DNA of 64,000 bases, taken from Amycolatopsis acidiphila (GTDB lineage: Bacteria > Actinomycetota > Actinomycetes > Mycobacteriales > Pseudonocardiaceae). The stretch lies in the NCBI RefSeq assembly GCF_021391495.1, contig NZ_CP090063.1, forward strand, positions 5,890,001 to 5,954,000, read 5' to 3'. How positions within the stretch are numbered: position 1 is the first letter of the stretch; each line of letters opens with the position of its first letter. The position numbers were made by a program, and so were the translations under genes. The notes beneath the pieces were generated by a model. That model was not told the DNA's origin. It did not search any database and saw nothing but the letters and a program-made list of their open reading frames with translations. Below are positions 8,655 to 17,904 of this stretch, piece after piece.

Positions 8655-8681
8655 GGGAACGTTTTGGGGACCGAGGGCGTT
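8655..8681 (+). promoter_or_regulatory. SigR/SigH-type promoter for sigB
   Basis: GGGAAC (8655-8660) is followed after exactly 18 nt by GTT (8679-8681). This fits the GGGAAT-N18-GTT consensus of thiol-oxidative-stress ECF sigma factors (SigR in Streptomyces, SigH in mycobacteria). It lies about 115 bp upstream of the sigma factor start, leaving room for a leader. Transcription of sigB by SigH/SigE-type factors is known in mycobacteria, so the placement makes biological sense. Confidence 0.7.
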
Positions 8682-8795
8682 GACGCAGATGTACGGCTGA
8701 GAGGCCGGGTTCGTGCGCCGGGTTCCACAGGCGCGGCGCACGACGCACAACCGGTGTGACGCACCACGTGTCAGCCCGTGACCGGGGAGGCAAAC

Positions 8796-9839
8796 ATGTC
8801 AGTACAGACTCTCGAGCGGAAGACTCGGCGGCCCCGCGAGCGGGCCGTCCGCGAGCCCGCCTCCGAGCCGGCTCTCGAGTCCAGCGTACGCGTTCCGCCG
8901 AACCTCGACGCGGACCTCGACGCACAGGGTCCCGCGGCCGACCTCGTCCGCGTGTACCTCAACGGCATCGGCAAGACCGCGCTGCTCTCGGCCGCCGACG
9001 AGGTCGAGCTGGCCAAGCGCATCGAAGCCGGCGTGTTCGCCCAGCACATGCTGGAGACCGCGCCGAAGCTGTCCGACGAGCGGCGCGCCGAGCTCAGGGC
9101 CCTCATCCGTGACGGGCACCGGGCCAAGAACCACCTGCTGGAGGCCAACCTGCGGCTGGTCGTGTCGCTGGCCAAGCGCTACACGGGCCGCGGCATGCCG
9201 CTGCTGGACTTGATCCAGGAGGGGAACCTGGGTCTCATCCGCGCGGTGGAGAAGTTCGACTACTCCAAGGGGTTCAAGTTCTCCACCTACGCGACCTGGT
9301 GGATCCGGCAGGCGATCACCCGCGGCATGGCCGACCAGGGCCGCACCATCCGCCTTCCCGTGCACCTCGTCGAGCAGGTGAACAAGCTCGCCCGGATCAA
9401 GCGCGACCTGCACCAGCAGCTCGGCCGTGAGGCCACCCACGAGGAGCTGGCCGCGGAGTCGGGCATCCCGGCCGAAAAGATCGGCGACCTGCTCGACCAC
9501 GCGCGCGACCCGGTGAGCCTGGACATGCCCGTGGGCACCGAGGAGGACGCCCCGCTGGGCGACTTCATCGAGGACTCCGAGGCGACCGACGCCGAGAGCG
9601 CGGTCATCTCCGGCCTGCTGCAGGACGACCTGCGCCGGGTGCTGGGCACCCTCGACGACCGCGAGCAGTCGGTGATCCGGCTGCGCTACGGCCTCGACGA
9701 CGGGCAGCCGCGCACGCTGGACCAGATCGGCAAGCACTTCGGCCTCTCCCGGGAGCGGGTCCGGCAGATCGAGCGCGAGGTCATGGCGAAGCTGCGCCAG
9801 GGCGAGCGTGCCGAGCGGTTGCGCGCCTACGCCAGCTGA
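8796..9839 (+). CDS. sigB: RNA polymerase sigma factor, principal-like (SigB/HrdB family)
   Basis: This 347-aa sigma-70 group 1/2 factor lacks the long acidic N-terminal region 1.1 of a housekeeping SigA. It carries region 1.2 ([18 protein letters not shown]), region 2 with [17 protein letters not shown], the -10 recognition stretch [14 protein letters not shown], region 3, and region 4.2 with [19 protein letters not shown] for -35 binding. The short N-terminus and the SigR/SigH-like promoter fit the stress-responsive SigB of mycobacteria rather than the essential SigA. The ATG at 8796 has GGGGAGG 5 nt upstream; an earlier GTG at 8778 lacks a good site. Confidence 0.88.
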   Translation: MSVQTLERKTRRPRERAVREPASEPALESSVRVPPNLDADLDAQGPAADLVRVYLNGIGKTALLSAADEVELAKRIEAGVFAQHMLETAPKLSDERRAELRALIRDGHRAKNHLLEANLRLVVSLAKRYTGRGMPLLDLIQEGNLGLIRAVEKFDYSKGFKFSTYATWWIRQAITRGMADQGRTIRLPVHLVEQVNKLARIKRDLHQQLGREATHEELAAESGIPAEKIGDLLDHARDPVSLDMPVGTEEDAPLGDFIEDSEATDAESAVISGLLQDDLRRVLGTLDDREQSVIRLRYGLDDGQPRTLDQIGKHFGLSRERVRQIEREVMAKLRQGERAERLRAYAS

Positions 9840-9986
9840 TCACCCTGTGAAACTGTCGCTTTACCCAAACGGCAGCGTTGACATATGACGTAGGTCACGA
9901 GACGGTCGAAGCAACGCACTCGGCGGACGCACGTCCTTCCCTGTGCGAGCTTCGCGAGGGGCGCTCCGGCGCCCACTCGCTTTCCC

Positions 9987-10024
9987 CGGAAGGTCGGGTC
10001 CGTCGGGGTGGGCCCGGCCTTCCG
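9987..10024 (+). terminator. Hairpin terminator in the sigB-fumarase gap
   Basis: Two 15-nt arms (9987-10001 and 10010-10024) pair with only two G-U wobbles around an 8-nt loop. An adjacent smaller hairpin (GGGCGC/GCGCCC near 9958-9975) lies upstream. The pair probably ends the sigB transcript. The rest of the 302-bp gap (9840-10141) holds a TTGACA near 9878-9883 with no clear -10 partner. I see no gene there. Confidence 0.65.
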
Positions 10025-10141
10025 ACTATTTCCCGGGTCCTCCGCGCACCGGAGTAGTTCTTCCCCACACCGCACGGTCAGCGCCAGGTTTCGCGTTGTA
10101 ACGTCGGTTCCCACCCGAACCGCCGCGCAAGGGAGCCGTGC

Positions 10142-11801
<1,660 letters not shown>

Positions 11802-11818
<17 letters not shown>

Positions 11819-12248
11819 CCGGGAACATCCCGGCGAGCCGGTCGAGGGTCCGCTCGATCCCCTCCTTGTTCTTCCTGGGAAAGAAGCTCAGGCTGATCAG
11901 GACGGGGATCCGGGCGCTCGCCCAGTCGAAGGTCTCGGTGACCTCTGTGCCGCCCTCGACCGGCGTCAGCTGCCAGCGCCAGCGGTGGCCGTTGAAGTGG
12001 CGCCACGCGATGAGCCGGTTCTCCTCGTACTCCACGACGGTGTTGAGGATCTTGTAGGACGCCCCCATCTTCATGTCCATGCCGAACTTCGTGCCCAGCT
12101 CGAGCTTCGCGGGCCCACCCGGCTGAGCGGCCCGGACGGTGCCCGACCCGTCGAGCACCGGGTGCTTCGACGGGTCGGTGAGCAGCGCGAAGATCTCCTC
12201 GGGGGTGGCCGCGACGACGCGGGTGCCCGAGACCTGGCGGTTTCCCAT
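11802..12248 (-). CDS. SRPBCC (START/Bet v1-like) family protein
   Basis: The 148-aa protein has the SRPBCC layout. An N-terminal strand [20 protein letters not shown] leads into a helix, a central [25 protein letters not shown] segment follows, and a long C-terminal helix ends in [12 protein letters not shown]. The fold forms a hydrophobic cavity that can bind lipids or polyketides. Many members act as polyketide cyclases or lipid carriers, but the ligand here is unknown. Its 3' end overlaps the fumarase 3' end. It is 17 nt downstream of the lipoprotein stop, on the opposite side of the steroid genes. Confidence 0.82.
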
Positions 12249-12265
12249 GTGCGCAGCTTAGCTAC

Positions 12266-12751
12266 TCATCGGTTCTGCTTCAGGCTGACGAGCAGCACCT
12301 TGCGCTGGCCGAGCGGGTCGCTCAGCGGCACCGACACCAGGGGGTAGCGGATGTCCATCGTGCACATCTGCCCCTGCACGGTGGACTGCGTCTCCCGCAG
12401 GTTGATCACGATCTGCTGCGCGGTCTCCTGCTGCACCTCGGCGGTGGCGCGGCCGCAGCCGCCCTCCTCGGCGCGGAAGTAGAGCGCCTTGCCGTCCGCG
12501 GTGACGAACACCTCCCGCGGGTAGTCAGCCGGCAGTTTGCTCGAGTCCACCTGCGTGGCGGGCACGACGGTGCTCCCCACCGGCGGGGTCTGCGAGCTGC
12601 CCGGACGTACCGGCAGCGCGGGCGACGGGGACACCGAGGTCGGCGGCGCGGGCGCGGCGGCACCAGGGCTGACGCTGTCCGGCCGCTGGCCGCAGGCCGT
12701 CGCGGTGACCAGGACGATTCCGATTCCGGCGAGCATTCCTTTCCACCTCAT
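12266..12751 (-). CDS. Putative secreted lipoprotein
   Basis: The 161-aa product has a short basic N-terminus, a hydrophobic stretch (GMLAGIGIVLVTATA) and a lipobox-like cysteine (TATAC at about residues 16-20), which indicates lipid anchoring outside the membrane. A Pro/Ser/Thr-rich linker (about 25-65) leads to a small globular domain with three or so Cys and a TADGKALYFRAEEGGCG motif. I do not recognise the domain. Start codons in longer upstream frames were rejected because they would bury the signal peptide. It lies close to the SRPBCC gene on the same strand. Confidence 0.72.
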   Translation of the reverse strand: MRWKGMLAGIGIVLVTATACGQRPDSVSPGAAAPAPPTSVSPSPALPVRPGSSQTPPVGSTVVPATQVDSSKLPADYPREVFVTADGKALYFRAEEGGCGRATAEVQQETAQQIVINLRETQSTVQGQMCTMDIRYPLVSVPLSDPLGQRKVLLVSLKQNR

Positions 12752-12842
12752 GACCGGAAGACGGAACTTCCCCGGCGCGGGGTTGCACGAAGGTTGGATG
12801 TGGATGTGGCAGAGCGGTCCGGCACCGCCGGTCCGCGCTCGC

Positions 12843-13943
12843 CTACCTCGTCTTCTCCAGACGCGCCAGCGCTTCCTCGTAACCCGCCACCAGTTCGGCC
12901 ACGATCTCGGCGACCGGGCGGATCTTGTCCACCCGCCCGATGATCTGCCCCGCGGGCATCGACACCAGTCCCGGGTCGTTCGCCTCGTGCAACCGGTTGT
13001 GCGCGGGCGAGACGAGCAGGTTCTGCAACGGCATGGGCAGCGGTTCCGGCGCGTCCGGGGCCGCCCACGCATCGGTCCACCGGGTCTTGAGCAGGCGCGC
13101 GGGCTTGCCCGTGTAGATGCGGGTGCGGACGGTGTCGGAGGAGGTGGCCCGCACGAGTGCCGTCTGCATCGCCGCCGAGCTCGGCATCGTCTGCAGGTAC
13201 TCCTCGGTGGCGAGCCACACCGACCCCATCCACACGCCCGACGCGCCCAGCGCGAGCGCGGCGGCCATCTGCCGCCCCGAGCCGATCCCGCCCGCGGCGA
13301 GCACCGGCGCGTCCACCGCGTCGACGATTTCGGGCAGCAGCACCATGGAGCCGATCTCGCCGGTGTGACCACCGGCCTCATACCCTTGTGCAACAACGAA
13401 ATCCACGCCGTTGTGCACGTGACGGCGGGCGTGCTCGGCCTTGCCGGCGAGCGCCGCGACAGGCACGCCGTGCGCGTGCGCCTGCTCGATCACGTCGACC
13501 GGCGGCGAGCCGAGCGCGTTGGCGATCAGCTTGATCGGGTGCTTGAGCGCCACCTCGACGTGTGACCGCGCGACCGAGTGCAGCCAGCCGAGGACGCCTG
13601 CCCGCTCGGCGGTGTCCTCGGGCAGCTCGGGCACGCCCAGCTCGCGCAGCGTCCGCTCGACGAAGGTCTTGTGCTCGTCGGGGATCAGCTTGGTCAGGTC
13701 GACCTGGGTGCCCTCGGTGGGGATCTTCGCGGGCATCACGATGTCCACGCCGTAGGGCTTGCCGCCGGTGTTCGCGTCCATCCAGTCGAGCACGGCGTCG
13801 AGCTCGCCGGCCTCGTTGAACCGGACGCAGCCGAGCACCCCGAGCCCGCCTGCCCTGCTGATCGCGGCGGCCACGTGCTCCGAGGGGGTGAAGCCGACGA
13901 TGGGGTGCTCGATGCCGAGCGTGTCGCACAGCGCGGTGCGCAT
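12843..13943 (-). CDS. Nitronate monooxygenase-family flavin oxidoreductase
   Basis: The 366-aa TIM-barrel FMN enzyme has the conserved IEHPIVGFTPSEHVAAAIS start and the GYEAGGHTGEIG motif near residue 192, which carries the His found in nitronate monooxygenases. The FMN-phosphate-binding segment APVLAAGGIGSGRQM follows near 220. It starts 8 nt after the fadD19 stop, behind an AGGAGG, so it belongs to the KstR-type side-chain operon. Family members include 2-nitropropane dioxygenases but also IpdC, which acts on a steroid CoA thioester. I infer a steroid-linked redox role, substrate unknown, rather than nitronate detoxification. Confidence 0.83.
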   Translation of the reverse strand: MRTALCDTLGIEHPIVGFTPSEHVAAAISRAGGLGVLGCVRFNEAGELDAVLDWMDANTGGKPYGVDIVMPAKIPTEGTQVDLTKLIPDEHKTFVERTLRELGVPELPEDTAERAGVLGWLHSVARSHVEVALKHPIKLIANALGSPPVDVIEQAHAHGVPVAALAGKAEHARRHVHNGVDFVVAQGYEAGGHTGEIGSMVLLPEIVDAVDAPVLAAGGIGSGRQMAAALALGASGVWMGSVWLATEEYLQTMPSSAAMQTALVRATSSDTVRTRIYTGKPARLLKTRWTDAWAAPDAPEPLPMPLQNLLVSPAHNRLHEANDPGLVSMPAGQIIGRVDKIRPVAEIVAELVAGYEEALARLEKTR

Positions 13944-13951
13944 GAAGCCTC

Positions 13952-15547
13952 CTACTGGACGGGCTGGTGTTCGGCCGCGTAACGCTGCGCCCATGGATAG
14001 TCCGGTTTACCACTGGGCAGCCGCCCGATTTGTTCGGCGATCCAGATCGTGCGCGGCACTTTGTAGCCGGCGATCTCGGTGCGGACGTGCGCCTCGATCG
14101 CGGCGAGGTCGGGCCGCTGACCCGGCCGGGTCTCGATGATCGCGGCGACCCGCTGCCCGAGCCGCTCGTCCGGGACGCCGATGACGAGCGCGTCGAACAC
14201 GTCGGGATGCGACTTCAGCGCGCCCTCGACCTCCTCCGGGAAGACCTTCTCGCCGCCGGTGTTGACGCACTGCGAGCCGCGGCCCAGCAGGGTGACCGTG
14301 CCGTCCTCCTCGTAGCGCGCGTAGTCGCCGGGCACGACGTAGCGGGCCCCATCGGCCTCCACGAAGATCGCCTCGGTCTTCTCGGGGTCACGGTAGTAGC
14401 CCAGCGGCACGTGCCCGCTACGGGCGATGCGCCCGGTGACACCGGGTTCCCTTGGCAGCACCCGGTTTTCGTCGTCGAGCAGGACCGCGTCCTTGCCGAA
14501 GTTGACCCGCGGGCCCGCCGAGTGGTCGGCGTCCTTGGCGACCATGCCCATGCCGGTGAAGCCGCTCTCCGACGAGCCGATCGCGTCGGTCAGCACGACG
14601 TTCGGGAACGTCCTGAGGTACTCCTGCTTGACCGACTGGGAGAACAGCGCGGCGTGGCTGGACACCGCGACGAGCGACGATGCGTCGTAGCCGCCGCGGT
14701 GGTAGGCCTCGATGAGCGGGCGGGCCATCGCGTCGCCCACGATGGTGAGCACGTGCACCTTGTGCTCGGCCACCTGGCGCCAGATCTCGTCCGCGTCGAA
14801 CTGCGGCACGAACACGACCGTCCCGCCGCCGAAGAGCGCGCCGAATGCGGCCCACTGCGCGGCACCGTGGATCAGCGGCGCGGCGGGAAGCCGGACGAGC
14901 GCGCCGTTCTTGCCGTTCTCCGCGAGCGTCCACTCGTCCGGGACGTACTCGCCGGTGACGAAGTCGATGCCGCCGCCCAGCGCGCGCCAGACGTCCTCGT
15001 GCCGCCAGACCACACCCTTCGGGTAGCCCGTGGTGCCGCCGGTGTAGAGCATGTAGATGTCGTCGGAGCTGCGCTCGCCGAAGTCGCGCTCGTCGGAGCT
15101 CTGCGCGAGCGCGGTCTCGTAGGCGACGCCGTCGAAGGGCATCCCGCTGTCGTCCTCGATGACTACAACGTGTTTCAGTTTCGGCACGTCCGGCAGGACG
15201 TCCGCCACCTTGTCGGCATAACGCTGCTCGTGCACCAGCGCGACGAGGTCCGCGTTGGTGAACAAGTACTTCAGCTCGCCCTGCACGTAGCGGTAGTTGA
15301 CGTTGATCGCGATGGCGCGCAACTTGTACGCCGCGTACATCACCTCGGTCATTTCGATCGAGTTTCGCGAGTACACGCCGATGTGATCCCCCTTGCCGAC
15401 CCCCGAGGCGGCGAGGTGGTGGGCGAGCCGGTTGGCACGGCGGTCCAGTTCCGCGTAGGTGACCTGACGACCGCCGCACACGACCGCGGGGCGATCCGGC
15501 ACGGCGTCGACGGCGTGCTCGAGGAGATCCGCGATGTTGTAAGCCAC
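13952..15547 (-). CDS. fadD19: Steroid side-chain acyl-CoA ligase, FadD19-like
   Basis: This ANL-superfamily adenylating enzyme (531 aa) activates carboxylic acids to CoA thioesters. The P-loop [18 protein letters not shown] (near residue 165) is the form seen in FadD17/FadD19/FadD3-type actinobacterial ligases. [10 protein letters not shown] and [20 protein letters not shown] are the hinge and A8 motifs, and GKPDYPWA holds the C-terminal catalytic Lys. Similarity runs along the whole length to mycobacterial FadD19, which charges steroid side-chain carboxylates. As in M. tuberculosis, it is divergent from echA19. A KstR-like box lies 11 bp upstream of its GTG start. Confidence 0.86.
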   Translation of the reverse strand: MAYNIADLLEHAVDAVPDRPAVVCGGRQVTYAELDRRANRLAHHLAASGVGKGDHIGVYSRNSIEMTEVMYAAYKLRAIAINVNYRYVQGELKYLFTNADLVALVHEQRYADKVADVLPDVPKLKHVVVIEDDSGMPFDGVAYETALAQSSDERDFGERSSDDIYMLYTGGTTGYPKGVVWRHEDVWRALGGGIDFVTGEYVPDEWTLAENGKNGALVRLPAAPLIHGAAQWAAFGALFGGGTVVFVPQFDADEIWRQVAEHKVHVLTIVGDAMARPLIEAYHRGGYDASSLVAVSSHAALFSQSVKQEYLRTFPNVVLTDAIGSSESGFTGMGMVAKDADHSAGPRVNFGKDAVLLDDENRVLPREPGVTGRIARSGHVPLGYYRDPEKTEAIFVEADGARYVVPGDYARYEEDGTVTLLGRGSQCVNTGGEKVFPEEVEGALKSHPDVFDALVIGVPDERLGQRVAAIIETRPGQRPDLAAIEAHVRTEIAGYKVPRTIWIAEQIGRLPSGKPDYPWAQRYAAEHQPVQ

Positions 15548-15557
15548 TCAGCCAAAG

Positions 15558-15571
15558 TAGAACATGTTATT
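15558..15571. promoter_or_regulatory. KstR-like operator between fadD19 and echA19
   Basis: TAGAACATGTTATT matches the KstR motif TnnAACnnGTTnnA at all but the last base. It sits in the 53-bp divergent gap and could repress both transcripts. Confidence 0.65.
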
Positions 15572-15600
15572 GTTTTGGGCAATGGCCCGTGGAGGTACGG

Positions 15601-16389
15601 ATGGCTGAACCGCACGCACTGGTGGAACAACGCGGACACACGCTCGTGGTGACGATGAACCGGCCGGAGGCCCGCAACGCGATCACCGGCGAGATGATGG
15701 CGATCATGGTCGAGGCGTGGGACCGGGTCGACGAGGACCCGTCCGTGCGGTCCTGCGTGCTGACCGGCGCCGGTGGCGCGTTCTGCGCCGGCGCGGACCT
15801 CAAGTCCATGGCGCGGCACTCCCCCGCCGACTCCTACGAGCAGGGCACGTTCGACCCGGGCCGGATCGAGGGCCTGCTCAAGGGGCGGCGGCTGACCAAA
15901 CCGCTCATCGCCGCGGTCGAGGGCCCGGCGATCGCGGGCGGGACGGAGATCCTGCAGGGCACGGACATCCGGATCGCCGGGGAGAGCGCGAAGTTCGGGG
16001 TGTCGGAGGCACGCTGGGGCCTGTTCCCGATGGGCGGTTCGGCGGTGCGGCTGCCGCGGCAGATCCCGTACACGGTGGCCGCGGAGATCCTGCTGACCGG
16101 ACGGCACGTCACCGCCGCGGAGGCGAAGGAGATCGGGCTCATCGGACACGTGGTGCCCGACGGGACTGCGCTGTCGAAGGCGCTGGAGATCGCCGACCGG
16201 ATCGCGGAGAACGGGCCGCTGGCCGTCCAGGCGATCCTGCGCACGATCCGGGACACCGAGGGCCTGCACGAGGTGGAGGCCTTCAAGCTGGAGGCACAGT
16301 ACGGGCTGAAGGTCTTCCAGTCCGCCGACGCGAAGGAAGGCCCGCGCGCCTTCGCGGAGAAGCGCAAGCCGCGGTTCGAGGGCAAGTAA
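15601..16389 (+). CDS. echA19: Enoyl-CoA hydratase, EchA19-like
   Basis: This 262-aa crotonase-fold enzyme should hydrate the 2-enoyl-CoA formed during steroid side-chain beta-oxidation. Oxyanion-hole segments are visible: [15 protein letters not shown] (near residue 62) and the [19 protein letters not shown] stretch near 110. The acid/base pair of classical hydratases falls near [11 protein letters not shown]. The ATG at 15601 has GGAGG 6 nt upstream. Position and divergent orientation against fadD19 match Rv3516-Rv3515c. It is the last steroid gene before the low-GC block. Confidence 0.85.
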   Translation: MAEPHALVEQRGHTLVVTMNRPEARNAITGEMMAIMVEAWDRVDEDPSVRSCVLTGAGGAFCAGADLKSMARHSPADSYEQGTFDPGRIEGLLKGRRLTKPLIAAVEGPAIAGGTEILQGTDIRIAGESAKFGVSEARWGLFPMGGSAVRLPRQIPYTVAAEILLTGRHVTAAEAKEIGLIGHVVPDGTALSKALEIADRIAENGPLAVQAILRTIRDTEGLHEVEAFKLEAQYGLKVFQSADAKEGPRAFAEKRKPRFEGK

Positions 16390-16579
16390 ACCACGCACAC
16401 GTACGTCCGCCGGAGCAGCATGCCCCCGAGGGGATCTGGCGGCTCTGGTTCCGCAACAACAAATGGGTGGGTTCTTTCGGCAGGACGGGCGGGTGTGGCG
16501 GTCGGGGACCATTGCAGCCGGGACAGGACGGCTACCACCAGCAGTGCTGTCATAGCCGGGTTGTCGGCAAACTGAACGG

Positions 16580-17797
16580 TCACGAGGAAGTCAGGATGCT
16601 GTTCTTCAACCCATCGACCTGGCAAAGTTCAAAGTCATCCCGCGGATCCTCGTACACTCTCTTCGCGATACCGATTTTAGCGAGGTGGCATTGTTCCACC
16701 AATTCGGTATCAAATCCACCAGAGTCCGGCATCGCAGGAACCTGCGACAGATCTTCCAGAACAGTCCATCCCGAACCGAGGTCAGCCAGGGAACGATGCT
16801 TCACCGAATAGTAGCCGGGGAGCACTGAGAGTGCGACGCCGCGCGCACCTGCTATTGCTCCAAGCAGATGAATATGAAACCGACTGGAGAGCCAGACCTG
16901 TGATTGCGAGGCCGGCAGTCCTCGCTGCCAGATTTCGTGGAACGAATAGAACCGTGCACCAGGAAACTCGTGGCGAAGCAGCGCATACACCTGCCGGTCT
17001 TGCCCAGGAATCGCCTCGACAAAACCTATGTTATCCGGGGATATGTTCCAAGCCTGCATCGTCGCGAGCGCGACGGCTGCCAATTTACCGATGCCAGCGT
17101 CCACAAGGTCGGCCTGCAGACACAGCATGACCTCCGGTACATCCTCCATGCCGCAGAGCGCGGACCGGGGGTCGAGAAAAACGTCATCCACGCCGCCCGC
17201 AATCCCCAGAACGGCAGCCGACATTTCGTCGCGGACGTCAACCACGTCGAAGTCCGCCACCAACCCCCGGACCAAGGCGATGCAGTCGGCATCGACCGGC
17301 GCCAGCCCTTGCCCGGTCATCACTGCACGGGCACCAGTAAGCCGCGCCGCCGCCGCAACCCCTGCAACCAACCCGAGATGCCTCGGCCACATGGTGTTGA
17401 TGTAGCCCCCGCCGATCAAATGGAGCACGTCAGCATTTGTGAGCAGGTGGATGCCGAGCCGGTAACGCGGCGCCATCTCGGGGTCGGCCACCGTGTCCTG
17501 CAGCCAGGAGGCCACTTGCCAGGGATCGTCAGAGGGAGCCGCTTGACAGAGGCGCCAGAGCGTGTCGGTAAACCGCACTCGGGGATGGAGACCGGCTAGC
17601 AGCACGGCTGCCGGACCTGGCGTGTTCGTGTCCACCCAGACATCGGCTTCCGGAGCTATGTTCGCCAGGTAGCGGAGCCAGCCAGCAGCGATAAGTTCGT
17701 CACCGAGGTTCGGGTGTCCCGCCGCAGCGACAAGGTAGTACAGCGGCCGTCCCTCCCCGCTTTCCCCATGATCGGCTGAAGCAGTCTCATAAGACAT
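16580..17797 (-). CDS. Polysaccharide pyruvyl transferase family protein
   Basis: This 405-aa protein is related to PF04230, whose members transfer pyruvyl ketals to sugars of exopolysaccharides or cell-wall polymers. Some members have other activities. It shows the GT-B-like pattern of that family: AAAGHPNLGDELIAAGWL at about 24-41, LHLIGGGYINTMWPRH near 129, and a late SSRFHIHLLGAIAGARGVAL near 325 that usually lines the active site. The ATG at 17797 was chosen because GAGGGA lies 8 nt upstream. It follows the FAD oxidoreductase on the same strand with a 107-nt gap. Its codon use is less GC-biased than that of the steroid genes. Confidence 0.75.
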   Translation of the reverse strand: MSYETASADHGESGEGRPLYYLVAAAGHPNLGDELIAAGWLRYLANIAPEADVWVDTNTPGPAAVLLAGLHPRVRFTDTLWRLCQAAPSDDPWQVASWLQDTVADPEMAPRYRLGIHLLTNADVLHLIGGGYINTMWPRHLGLVAGVAAAARLTGARAVMTGQGLAPVDADCIALVRGLVADFDVVDVRDEMSAAVLGIAGGVDDVFLDPRSALCGMEDVPEVMLCLQADLVDAGIGKLAAVALATMQAWNISPDNIGFVEAIPGQDRQVYALLRHEFPGARFYSFHEIWQRGLPASQSQVWLSSRFHIHLLGAIAGARGVALSVLPGYYSVKHRSLADLGSGWTVLEDLSQVPAMPDSGGFDTELVEQCHLAKIGIAKRVYEDPRDDFELCQVDGLKNSILTSS

Positions 17798-17904
17798 CAA
17801 GCTATCCCTCGCTGTTGCCGGCAACATCCGCGCACACAGTGAACCCCGCCGCGCCTGGGGACACGACGGGGCGGGATCCACCGCAGAAACGCTGAGCCGT
17901 CAGC

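Noticed and set aside
8680..8685. TTGACG as a sigma-70 -35 element for sigB
   Set aside because: No acceptable -10 hexamer follows at 16-18 nt, while the overlapping GGGAAC-N18-GTT is much better.
12266..13396. A 376-codon frame extending the lipoprotein upstream
   Set aside because: The extension is a shadow of the flavin oxidoreductase gene and would hide the signal peptide and lipobox.
13952..15547. Identification as FadD17
   Set aside because: The N-terminus and the P-loop context fit FadD19, as does the divergent echA19 neighbour.
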